Positions 7,788 through 13,578 of a DNA stretch of 13,578 nucleotides are shown in pieces (within the stretch, counting starts at the first letter, position 1; each line of letters starts with the position of its first letter). The DNA comes from Prolixibacteraceae bacterium. GTDB lineage: Bacteria > Bacteroidota > Bacteroidia > Bacteroidales > Prolixibacteraceae. The translations under genes and the position numbers were made by a program. The DNA is taken from NCBI GenBank assembly GCA_027858145.1, contig JAQIDF010000216.1, positions 1 through 13,578 on the forward strand. The letters are read 5' to 3'. Below the pieces are notes generated by a model that searched no databases, was not told the origin of the DNA, and saw only the letters and a list, made by a program, of their open reading frames with translations.

Positions 7788-7868
7788 GGTTAATTATCCT
7801 TTATATGATTATTTAAAATATTTCAAAATAATAGAAAAATTGTAACTTGCAGCCCTAAATTTTATAAA
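7788..7868. promoter_or_regulatory. Divergent promoter region between CBS-nadK and pdxJ
   Basis: This 81-base AT-rich gap must carry promoters for both directions. On the plus strand TAACTTGC (7843-7850) followed by AGCCC resembles the Bacteroidota -7 element with one T missing, and lies about 18 bases before the pdxJ ATG. On the minus strand TTATTTTG (7831-7824) is a 7/8 match to TAnnTTTG. Neither has a clear -33 TTTG. Confidence 0.45.
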
Positions 7869-8582
7869 ATGACAAGGCTTAGTGTAAATATAAACAAAAT
7901 TGCCACACTACGTAACGCCCGTGGTGGAAATATCCCTGATGTTGTTGAAGCAGCAATTAATTGTCAGAAATTCGGAGCCGAAGGTATAACTGTACATCCA
8001 CGACCTGACGAGCGGCATATTCGTTATAACGATGTGCGTGAATTACGTCCGGTTGTGAATACTGAATTCAATATCGAAGGCTACCCCGGACGTAATTTTA
8101 TTGATTTGGTGTGCGAAGTAGTGCCGGAGCAAGTTACCCTGGTTCCCGACCCACCTGAAGCGATCACTTCGAATGCGGGTTGGGATACGATAAAAAACAA
8201 GTCATTTTTGATTGATGTAATTAATGAATTCCATCGAAAAGGAATAAGAGTTTCCCTTTTTACGGGCACAGAACTTGAATTTATTGAAGGAGCAAAAGCC
8301 TGTGGTACCGACCGGATTGAGCTTTATACCGAACCCTATGCAACGAACTTTCCGCTTTCGCCCGAAAAAGCTGCGAAACCTTTTGTTACAGCTGCCCTAA
8401 AAGCAAAAGAATTAGGTTTAGGCATAAATGCAGGCCACGATTTAAACCTCGATAACCTTAATCCGTTAATCGAAAAAATACCATTTATAAATGAAGTGTC
8501 AATTGGCCATGCCCTTATTGCCGATGCCCTATACATGGGTTTGGAAACTACAATTCAGAAATATCTTGAAGCTTTAAAATAA
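7869..8582 (+). CDS. pdxJ: Pyridoxine 5'-phosphate synthase
   Basis: PdxJ condenses 1-deoxy-D-xylulose 5-phosphate with 3-amino-2-oxopropyl phosphate to form pyridoxine 5'-phosphate, the ring-closing step of the DXP-dependent vitamin B6 route. The 237-residue TIM-barrel protein has the expected N-terminus (TRLSVNINKIATLRNARGG), the active-site ITVHPRPDERHI with His43 and Arg45, FNIEGYP with Glu70, the TLVPDPPEAITSNAGWD segment typical of Bacteroidota PdxJ, RIELYTEPYA with Glu151, and GINAGHDLN with His190. Length and motifs are complete. The first ATG is used; only about 12 bases of leader remain if the -7 box at 7843 is right. An alpha/beta hydrolase gene starts one base after its stop, so the two form an operon. 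Confidence 0.97.
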   Translation: MTRLSVNINKIATLRNARGGNIPDVVEAAINCQKFGAEGITVHPRPDERHIRYNDVRELRPVVNTEFNIEGYPGRNFIDLVCEVVPEQVTLVPDPPEAITSNAGWDTIKNKSFLIDVINEFHRKGIRVSLFTGTELEFIEGAKACGTDRIELYTEPYATNFPLSPEKAAKPFVTAALKAKELGLGINAGHDLNLDNLNPLIEKIPFINEVSIGHALIADALYMGLETTIQKYLEALK

Positions 8583-8583
8583 T

Positions 8584-9393
8584 ATGAACTTGTTTTACCG
8601 TATTGAAGGCGAAGGCGAACCTTTAGTTATTCTACATGGGTTGTATGGCTCATCAGACAACTGGATGTCCATAGCCCGGAAGCTATCCGACAAATACAAA
8701 GTAATATCGGTTGATTTGCGAAATCACGGTGCATCGCCCCACGACAGCAGTCATACTTACAACGATATGGTTACTGACATTGCCTGGCTTTTTCACGAAC
8801 TTAAACTGGAGCAAGCCCACATACTTGGTCACAGCATGGGTGGAAAAACGGCTATAGCTTTCGCTGCCGATTACCCCGAAAAAACCAGATCGCTCATAGT
8901 AGCTGACATAGCTCCAACCAATTACCTCAAAAACCCTGCATCGTCCTTACAGTACGATTTCCATAAAAACATTCTCGAAACCCTGCAAAATACGGAACTA
9001 TCGGAATTTAAAACCAGGAAAGAAATAGACCAACACCTGTCTGAATATATCACTCAAAAATTTGTACGCCAGTTTATACTTAAAAACCTGCACCGCCACA
9101 AGGGAAATTATGAATGGAAAATTAACGTAAAAGCATTGCTTGCAAATCTGAGCCACATAATCAGTGGAGTCGATTCAGATGATTTCGATGACCGGATCCC
9201 AATTCTTAAATATCCGGTATTATTTATAAAAGGTGAATTATCGGGCTATATTGATGAGGAAAGCGAAAAAAGTATCAAAAAGATGTATCCTGAGGCAAAA
9301 ATTGAAACCATTGAAGGGGCTTCGCATCTTTTGCATGCTGAAAAACCGGAAGCGTTTATTCGTGTTGTATCCAATTTTTTAAGCAGAAGTTAA
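8584..9393 (+). CDS. Alpha/beta-fold hydrolase, YbfF-like esterase
   Basis: This 269-residue cytoplasmic protein has the alpha/beta-hydrolase order. The oxyanion-hole segment ILHGLYGSSDNW (about residues 16-27) is followed by VDLRNHGAS and then the nucleophile elbow GHSMGGK with Ser84. DIAPTNY (Asp108) and the C-terminal GASHLLHAEKP with His248 complete the picture. The combination of RNHG.S, GHSMGGK and DIAP is characteristic of YbfF-type esterases, in which the Asp of DIAP is reported as the acid of the triad; assigning it here is by analogy. The natural substrate is unknown; YbfF enzymes hydrolyse acyl esters and acyl-CoA in vitro. It starts one base after the pdxJ stop (TAATATG), so it is probably translationally coupled, but no functional link to vitamin B6 is visible. 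It converges on the sugar-kinase gene with only 38 bases between, where I see no clear terminator. Confidence 0.9.
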   Translation: MNLFYRIEGEGEPLVILHGLYGSSDNWMSIARKLSDKYKVISVDLRNHGASPHDSSHTYNDMVTDIAWLFHELKLEQAHILGHSMGGKTAIAFAADYPEKTRSLIVADIAPTNYLKNPASSLQYDFHKNILETLQNTELSEFKTRKEIDQHLSEYITQKFVRQFILKNLHRHKGNYEWKINVKALLANLSHIISGVDSDDFDDRIPILKYPVLFIKGELSGYIDEESEKSIKKMYPEAKIETIEGASHLLHAEKPEAFIRVVSNFLSRS

Positions 9394-9431
9394 TTTTTAA
9401 TGCTAGCAAATAGTATCTAAGCTTTGCACAC

Positions 9432-10340
9432 CTAAATATCATTTGCATACTCACTCGAAATATAATTCGACTCTGAGCAGCAAACTTCAGCGGCAAAACC
9501 TGTTGCATAGCTTAAAATTTCGCGCCATGTATTTTCAGAAACCTCATTTATATTTCCTGTACGAATATTGTTTTTAAAAAAACCAAATACCAGTCCGGCA
9601 GTAAAATTATCTCCGGCACCTATTGTACTAACTGTTTTAACAGGTTTTACAGGAAATGAAAATGAAAAAAGATCAGTTCGAACTTGTACTTGCTGATTCC
9701 CCGAAGTAACAATCAAAACTTTTACACCAAGTGGTCTTAAATATTGAAAAATTTTATCAGCATCATCAGTCTCATATAAACGCATAAAATCCTGGTTCGA
9801 CCCTTTCAGCACTTTAGCTAAATGAAGGTTTTCTTCTACTTTTTTTCGGGTTTCAATAAGCTCACGCGGGCCAAACTCCCTGATATTGGGATCATAAATA
9901 GTTAACACACCCTTATCATGTGCCTGATTTAGAAACAATAACAGGTCATTACGGCCTTCGTCTTTAATTGCATTGGTTGAACCAAAAGTTACAATATCAT
10001 TCGGAGATAAATCGGGAAAAATAAGCGATGGCGCCTGGGCAGATATATAAAACTCGTAGTCAGCATTATTTTCTTCATCCATAAAGGCCAGCGCTAAACG
10101 GGAATTACCCTCAAAACGAATAATATAATCAGTTCCTACATTATTAGCCTTCAAAAACCCGAGTGATAAATCACCAACCTGGTCGTTACCCATTCTCGAC
10201 ACAAACTGTACTGGCAACTTTAACCGCCCCAAAGTAATCGCCGTGTTCAAAACACTACCACCAACAATAGCTGCCGAGGGCTGCCCGTTTCTAAAAATAA
10301 TGTCGTAAGTTGTTTCGCCAACTGTATATATTCTATCCAT
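9432..10340 (-). CDS. PfkB-family carbohydrate kinase
   Basis: The PfkB (ribokinase-like) family phosphorylates sugars with ATP in the cytoplasm. The protein shows the family opening (DRIYTVGETTYDIIFRNGQP), the substrate-site and first-signature region GGSVLNTAITLGRL with SRMGNDQVG, and the C-terminal ATP/anion-hole motif STIGAGDNFTAG with catalytic base Asp244. The first residue of the usual DTxGAGD is Ser here. The substrate is not determined; fructokinase-like activity is plausible. I use the ATG at 10340 (302 residues), since family members start about MxxIYTxGET and it overlaps the malQ stop by only 8 bases (ATGGATAG). The ATG at 10361 would give 309 residues and a 29-base overlap, and cannot be excluded. 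It follows malQ, so a role in using sugar released from glucan or sucrose is an inference. Confidence 0.9.
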   Translation of the reverse strand: MDRIYTVGETTYDIIFRNGQPSAAIVGGSVLNTAITLGRLKLPVQFVSRMGNDQVGDLSLGFLKANNVGTDYIIRFEGNSRLALAFMDEENNADYEFYISAQAPSLIFPDLSPNDIVTFGSTNAIKDEGRNDLLLFLNQAHDKGVLTIYDPNIREFGPRELIETRKKVEENLHLAKVLKGSNQDFMRLYETDDADKIFQYLRPLGVKVLIVTSGNQQVQVRTDLFSFSFPVKPVKTVSTIGAGDNFTAGLVFGFFKNNIRTGNINEVSENTWREILSYATGFAAEVCCSESNYISSEYANDI

Positions 10341-11832
10341 TGAAGCGATTATATTTTTCATTTAACTCTTTCATAAACTCCCATTGTCTCTTCCGTTCTT
10401 TGCTTTTATTGTACCTCCATTGCCAGTTATGCTCAATTGTTCCTGGCGTATTCATACGGGTCTCTTCTCCTGAATGTAAAATATCCTGCATAGGTACAAT
10501 GGCCATTTTAGCAACCGACGACCATGCCATTTCAATTAACTGTTCCGGTATACTTTTACGATTTGTAAGGCTGCAATACGACTTCACAGTACTTTTGTCG
10601 GCTTTAGGCAACGAACTCCACCAGCCCCTGAGCGTATCATTATCGTGCGTCCCGGTATAAACAACATTGTTTGTTGAATAATTATGCGGAAGGTGAATAT
10701 TTTTTGCATCTGAAGAAAAGGCAAACTGCAAAACCTTCATTCCCGGCAAATTAAAATAATCACGTAAAAATTCAACTTCTTGAGTAATCTCGCCCAAATC
10801 TTCAGCAACAACCGGCAAATCCGGCATTCTTGATTTCAGTATTTTCAACAATTCAAAGCCATTTGCCTTTTGCCAACTTCCTGTTTTAGCTGTTTCGGCC
10901 GATGCCGGTATTGCCCAGAACGATTCAAGACCCCTGAAATGATCAATTCGCACCAAATCAAACAAGTGTAAATTAAAATAAATACGGGCAATCCACCAGT
11001 GATATTCATCATGCTTCATTTTTTTCCAGTTAAATACCGGGTTACCCCATAACTGGCCATCATCGCTAAAATAGTCGGGAGGTACACCGCCTACAATTTC
11101 AGGTTTGCCGCTTTCATCTAAATGAAACAACGACTGGTTACTCCAAACATCAGCACTATCGTACGAAACATATAATGGAAGATCGCCGAAAATTTTAATT
11201 CCCTTATGGTGAGCATATTCTTTTAATCGAAACCATTGCCGGAAAAACAAAAATTGTTTAAATTTTTCAAACAGAATTAAATCTGAATTCTCTAAATGAA
11301 TCTTATTTATATAATCGCTTTGACGTTTTTTAATTCCGACAGGCCATTTTTCCCATGATTCATTGTTAAATTTATTCTTGCAAACAGAATAAAGGGTATA
11401 ATCATTAAGCCACCAATCATGCTCTTGTTGAAAAAAATTAAATTCATCCTTTAATTGCTCAAAATTTTCCGGGTTCGCTCTATAATTATTCCAACATTTT
11501 TGAATTAAGCTTTCTTTCCAGGGGGTAACCATTTCATAGTTAACAGAATTTTCATCAAACTCTAAATGATTAGATATATCAGACTTGTCAAGTAATTTCC
11601 ATTTCACAAGCTCCCCGGGCGAAATAAACAATACATCTCCCGCATAAGCCGAATATGCCTGGTAAGGGGAATTCCCGGAGCCGTGAGGGCCAAACGGTAA
11701 AATTTGCCAAACGGAAAACCCGTTTTCCGAAAGCCTATCAATAAAACGATAAGCATCTTCCCCAAAATCGCCCACACCATATTCCGAAGGTAATGAACTC
11801 ACATGTAATAAAATACCACTCCTTCTATCCAA
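10333..11832 (-). CDS. malQ: 4-alpha-glucanotransferase (amylomaltase, GH77), TTG start
   Basis: MalQ transfers alpha-1,4-glucan segments between maltodextrins and releases glucose, acting in the cytoplasm in maltose/starch or glycogen metabolism. The 499-residue protein opens with DRRSGILLHVSSLPSEYGVGDFG and has the GNSPYQAYSAYAGD block. All three GH77 catalytic acids are present: Asp297 in VRIDHFRG (nucleophile), Glu344 in VAEDLG (acid/base) and Asp397 in THDND. Length is normal for the short bacterial form without extra N-terminal domains. The start is TTG at 11832: the upstream in-frame stretch has no ATG before a TGA, and family members begin almost exactly here. The sugar kinase gene overlaps its 3' end, so the pair is co-transcribed. 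A 7-bp inverted repeat overlaps its likely promoter. Confidence 0.96.
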   Translation of the reverse strand: MDRRSGILLHVSSLPSEYGVGDFGEDAYRFIDRLSENGFSVWQILPFGPHGSGNSPYQAYSAYAGDVLFISPGELVKWKLLDKSDISNHLEFDENSVNYEMVTPWKESLIQKCWNNYRANPENFEQLKDEFNFFQQEHDWWLNDYTLYSVCKNKFNNESWEKWPVGIKKRQSDYINKIHLENSDLILFEKFKQFLFFRQWFRLKEYAHHKGIKIFGDLPLYVSYDSADVWSNQSLFHLDESGKPEIVGGVPPDYFSDDGQLWGNPVFNWKKMKHDEYHWWIARIYFNLHLFDLVRIDHFRGLESFWAIPASAETAKTGSWQKANGFELLKILKSRMPDLPVVAEDLGEITQEVEFLRDYFNLPGMKVLQFAFSSDAKNIHLPHNYSTNNVVYTGTHDNDTLRGWWSSLPKADKSTVKSYCSLTNRKSIPEQLIEMAWSSVAKMAIVPMQDILHSGEETRMNTPGTIEHNWQWRYNKSKERKRQWEFMKELNEKYNRFNG

Positions 11833-11878
11833 AATAAAAAATTTTATATATGAAGATAAAAATACATTTCTAACACTT

Positions 11879-11886
11879 CAAATATG
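11879..11886 (-). promoter_or_regulatory. malQ: Candidate malQ -7 box
   Basis: The minus strand reads CATATTTG, a 7/8 match to TAnnTTTG, 46 bases before the TTG start of malQ. No TTTG lies at the -33 distance. The box overlaps the left arm of an inverted repeat (11883-11910), which could be an operator. Confidence 0.35.
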
Positions 11887-11910
11887 CTAAAAAATAAAAC
11901 ATATAGCATA
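11883..11910. repeat. 7-bp perfect inverted repeat at the malQ promoter
   Basis: TATGCTA (11883-11889) and TAGCATA (11904-11910) are perfect inverted copies separated by 14 bases, so their centres are 21 bases apart, two helical turns. This fits a dimeric regulator site over the candidate malQ -7 box. Chance is possible in DNA this AT-rich. Confidence 0.4.
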
Positions 11911-11994
11911 CCACACCCTTTATTTATGAGTAACACATGTTAAAAACCATTAAAAGTCATTTTAACTCTTTTTTAGAAATATTTAATATTCCGG

Positions 11995-12012
11995 TAACAC
12001 ACAATCGTGTTA
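11995..12012. promoter_or_regulatory. 18-bp dyad TAACAC-N6-GTGTTA, candidate regulator site
   Basis: The perfect 6-bp arms TAACAC and GTGTTA flank a 6-base spacer, a geometry resembling CRP/FNR-family sites. It ends 7 bases before a TATATTTG box, so it would cover the -33 region of a promoter there. The related shorter dyad TAACA-CA-TGTTA lies at 11931-11942. Confidence 0.35.
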
Positions 12013-12019
12013 TACAGCA

Positions 12020-12027
12020 TATATTTG
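12020..12027 (+). promoter_or_regulatory. Candidate -7 box for a short plus-strand transcript
   Basis: TATATTTG matches TAnnTTTG exactly. No TTTG/TTG lies 19-21 bases upstream; that place is taken by the dyad at 11995-12012. A transcript starting near 12033 would end at the terminator at 12152, giving roughly 120 bases. Confidence 0.4.
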
Positions 12028-12090
12028 TACCATCATTTTAACAATGAGGTCAGAAATTCGATTTGAGCAAATTTAGATATAAGTTTTCAT

Positions 12091-12116
12091 AGTTAGGTTT
12101 AGTTAGGTTTAGTTAG
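12091..12116 (+). repeat. 10-base tandem repeat, 2.6 copies
   Basis: AGTTAGGTTT occurs at 12091-12100 and 12101-12110, followed by a partial AGTTAG. The period is about one DNA turn. It sits directly before the terminator hairpin. The segment TTAGGTTTA is the reverse complement of TAAACCTAA at 12203-12211 in the hydG promoter. Confidence 0.8.
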
Positions 12117-12119
12117 TTT

Positions 12120-12152
12120 AAAGGGATAGGTATTTTTATCTATCCTTTTTTT
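12120..12152 (+). terminator. Rho-independent terminator upstream of hydG
   Basis: GGATAG (12124-12129) pairs with CTATCC (12140-12145). The stem extends outward by one G-U and three A-U pairs and inward by three more pairs, leaving a TTTT loop at 12133-12136. Seven T (12146-12152) follow. No protein gene reads into it from the left, since malQ points away, so it must end a non-coding or leader transcript. Confidence 0.8.
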
Positions 12153-12185
12153 ATGCCCAAAATTTCACAGTTTTTTCAAAAATCA

Positions 12186-12216
12186 TTTGTTCTCTGCGGG
12201 TTTAAACCTAATTTTA
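12186..12216 (+). promoter_or_regulatory. hydG: hydG promoter (TTTG-N19-TAATTTTA)
   Basis: TTTG at 12186-12189, a spacer of exactly 19 bases and TAATTTTA at 12209-12216 match the Bacteroidota sigma-ABfr pattern TTTG-N19-TAnnTTTG in all but the last base. Transcription would start near 12222, about 30 bases before the hydG ATG. The perfect 10-bp palindrome GGTTTAAACC (12199-12208) fills the spacer next to the -7 box and could be an operator. Confidence 0.65.
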
Positions 12217-12253
12217 CTACTTCGTTCGTGTGAAGGACAAAAAAACATGTGAT

Positions 12254-13578
12254 ATGCAAGTCAAAGAATGGATAAAAAACGCAATAAAACCCGAAGAAAA
12301 CGAGAAATTTCTCGAAAACGGTCACGATTTCATTAATGAAGAAGCTTTACATAAAGCACTAAAAGAAAACAAAACGCCATCGAGGCAGGAAGTACGTGAG
12401 ATTATCGTAAAAGCAAAATCGATAAAAGCGCTAAGCATTGACGAAACGGCCAAATTGCTTCATGTAACCGATAAAAGCTTATGGGATGAAATTAACACTG
12501 CCGCTATAGAAATAAAACGCAAAGTTTACGACAACCGCATTGTATTTTTCGCACCGCTCTATTGTTCAAACCTGTGTGTGAACAACTGTGCCTATTGTGG
12601 CTTCCGTTCTGAAAACAAAGATGAAAAGCGTCGCATTTTAACCATCGATGAAGTAAAAAAAGAAACAAAACACGTACTGAACAATGGCCACAAACGAATG
12701 ATTATGGTTTATGGCGAACATCCGACAAGCGATGTCAATTACATGATTGAATCCATAAAAGCGGTATATTCAGTTGAAGAAAAAACCCCGAAAAGCGGAC
12801 GCCCCACATCGATCAGGCGCGTAAACGTGAATGCTGCACCAATGTCGGTTGCCGATTTGAAAAAGTTAAAAGAATGCGGACTCGGCACGTACCAGGTTTT
12901 TCAGGAAACCTATCACAAAGAAACCTATCGGAAAGTGCACCCACAACATACCTTGAAGGGTGATTACAATTGGCGGCTTTATTCGCTTCACCGTGCCCAG
13001 GAAGCCGGTGTCGATGATGTAGCCATTGGTGCTCTGTTTGGATTGTACGACTGGCGCTTTGAAGTATTGGGACTTGTTGCCCATGCAGCCGACCTTGAGA
13101 AGCATTTTGGTGTAGGCCCGCACACGGTATCGGTACCACGACTTACTCCGGCCATCGGTTCTAAACTCAGCACACAATCGAAATACATTGTAAACGACGA
13201 AGATTTTAAAAAGCTGGTAGCTGTTTTGCGACTTGCATTGCCCTACCCCGGACTGATAATTACCGCTCGCGAGCAACCAGCGATAAAACGAGAGGTGATA
13301 AAACTGGGGTGCACGCAGACTGATGCCTCAACCAAAATTGGTATAGGTGCTTATCAGGAGTGTGTTGACGAAGAAACAAAAAGCTCGGAACAGTTTACCA
13401 TTGGCGACCCGCGAAGCCTCGATGAAATTATTAAAGAAGTAGCCGAAATGGGAATGATTTCGTCGTTTTGTACGGCAGGTTACCGCTGCGGCCGTACCGG
13501 CGAAAAAATAATGGGAATGCTAAAACATTGTGTTGAAGGAAAATTCTGCAAGCTCAATGCCGTTCTCACCTACCGCGA
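12254..13578 (+). CDS. hydG: [FeFe]-hydrogenase H-cluster radical SAM maturase HydG, partial (C-terminus cut by window end)
   Basis: HydG is a radical-SAM tyrosine lyase that splits tyrosine to p-cresol plus CO and cyanide, building an Fe(CO)2CN unit for the H-cluster of [FeFe]-hydrogenase. I translated it from the ATG at 12254; 441 codons are visible of the usual 470 or so. An N-terminal helical region (FINEEALHKAL, LSIDETAKLLHV) leads to PLYCSNLCVNNCAYCGF with the CX3CX2C site Cys108/112/115 for the SAM-binding [4Fe-4S] cluster. HKRMIMVYGE, IRRVNVNAAP, GTYQVFQETYHKETY and GVGPHTVSVPRL follow in the barrel. The C-terminal segment has Cys406, Cys412, Cys426 and Cys432; at residue 409, where CX2CX22C expects Cys, there is Gly. 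The presence of this C-terminal region favours HydG over ThiH. AAGGA lies 16 bases upstream. No hydE or hydF is in the window. Confidence 0.9.
   Translation, partial: MQVKEWIKNAIKPEENEKFLENGHDFINEEALHKALKENKTPSRQEVREIIVKAKSIKALSIDETAKLLHVTDKSLWDEINTAAIEIKRKVYDNRIVFFAPLYCSNLCVNNCAYCGFRSENKDEKRRILTIDEVKKETKHVLNNGHKRMIMVYGEHPTSDVNYMIESIKAVYSVEEKTPKSGRPTSIRRVNVNAAPMSVADLKKLKECGLGTYQVFQETYHKETYRKVHPQHTLKGDYNWRLYSLHRAQEAGVDDVAIGALFGLYDWRFEVLGLVAHAADLEKHFGVGPHTVSVPRLTPAIGSKLSTQSKYIVNDEDFKKLVAVLRLALPYPGLIITAREQPAIKREVIKLGCTQTDASTKIGIGAYQECVDEETKSSEQFTIGDPRSLDEIIKEVAEMGMISSFCTAGYRCGRTGEKIMGMLKHCVEGKFCKLNAVLTYR

Larger units (their letters stand above)
12033..12152 (+). ncRNA. Possible short RNA or attenuated leader upstream of hydG
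   Basis: This is a prediction from signals only: a perfect -7 box at 12020-12027, no substantial ORF, a tandem repeat and a strong terminator on the same strand, with hydG having its own promoter downstream. The only ORF inside is 10 codons (MRSEIRFEQI, 12044-12076). I do not recognise a known RNA family. It could also be the leader of a longer hydG mRNA with the terminator acting as an attenuator. Confidence 0.35.
11833..12253. other. 421-base non-coding region between malQ and hydG
   Basis: No convincing protein gene is present. In order it holds a 7-bp inverted repeat (11883-11910) over a possible malQ promoter, a short dyad TAACA-CA-TGTTA (11931-11942), TTAAAA-N4-TTTTAA (11950-11965), TAACAC-N6-GTGTTA (11995-12012), a TATATTTG box (12020-12027), a 10-base tandem repeat (12091-12116), a plus-strand terminator (12120-12152) and the hydG promoter (12186-12216). 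Two tiny plus-strand ORFs exist: 12044-12076 (10 codons) and 12153-12233 (26 codons). Neither has a convincing ribosome site. Confidence 0.75.

Noticed and set aside
9394..9431. Bidirectional terminator between the converging hydrolase and kinase genes
   Set aside because: The 38-base gap has no stable stem with a T-run in either direction.
11950..11965. TTAAAA-N4-TTTTAA inverted repeat as an operator
   Set aside because: It is made only of A/T arms in very AT-rich DNA, so chance is a good explanation; it is recorded only within the non-coding region entry.
12091..12116. Possible CRISPR-like or telomere-like repeat
   Set aside because: The unit is only 10 bases, in direct tandem without spacers, and has fewer than three copies; no cas genes are present.
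12153..12233. 26-codon ORF between the terminator and hydG
   Set aside because: It runs across the hydG promoter, starts right at the end of the terminator U-tract, has no ribosome site and resembles no known protein.
12813..13276. Overlapping open frames on the minus strand opposite hydG
   Set aside because: They are antisense to a well-conserved radical-SAM coding frame, show no recognisable domain, and overlap each other in different frames, so they are by-products of hydG codon use.
12254..13578. Reading the last gene as ThiH (tyrosine lyase of thiamine synthesis)
   Set aside because: The N-terminal half is shared, but the protein continues into a cysteine-bearing C-terminal domain typical of HydG, and no thiamine genes are nearby.

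Overview
The gene content and signals point to an anaerobic or fermentative member of the Bacteroidota, probably class Bacteroidia near Marinilabiliales/Prolixibacteraceae (the rank below phylum is inference). The evidence is a PorG-type type IX secretion protein, tandem OmpH genes behind bamA, a CBS-ACT gene beside nadK, TAnnTTTG-like promoter boxes, AT-rich intergenic DNA and few strong Shine-Dalgarno sites.

Layout. Positions 1-7787 are all on the minus strand, read from right to left: CBS-ACT protein, nadK, a 189-base gap with a candidate promoter and two hairpins, then porG, uppS, bamA, ompH, ompH, a rho-independent terminator and a glutamate racemase gene (murI) cut by the window start. 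The porG-ompH block is an envelope-assembly cluster: UppS makes the lipid carrier for wall and surface glycans, BamA inserts outer-membrane barrels, the OmpH/Skp proteins chaperone barrel precursors in the periplasm, PorG belongs to type IX secretion, and MurI supplies D-glutamate for peptidoglycan. An 81-base divergent promoter region separates this side from pdxJ (vitamin B6 synthesis) and a YbfF-like alpha/beta hydrolase on the plus strand (7869-9393). Next, converging on them, is a minus-strand pair at 9432-11832: malQ (4-alpha-glucanotransferase) followed by an overlapping PfkB-family sugar kinase.

Positions 11833-12253 hold no convincing gene but are dense in signals: inverted repeats, a perfect TAnnTTTG box, a 10-base tandem repeat, a strong plus-strand terminator and a good Bacteroidota promoter with a palindrome in its spacer. 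They lead into hydG, the radical-SAM tyrosine lyase for [FeFe]-hydrogenase maturation, which runs off the right edge.

No clearly new multi-gene system is visible. The items most worth a second look are the structured non-coding block upstream of hydG, which may encode a short RNA or attenuated leader, and the altered cysteine spacing at the C-terminal auxiliary-cluster site of HydG.
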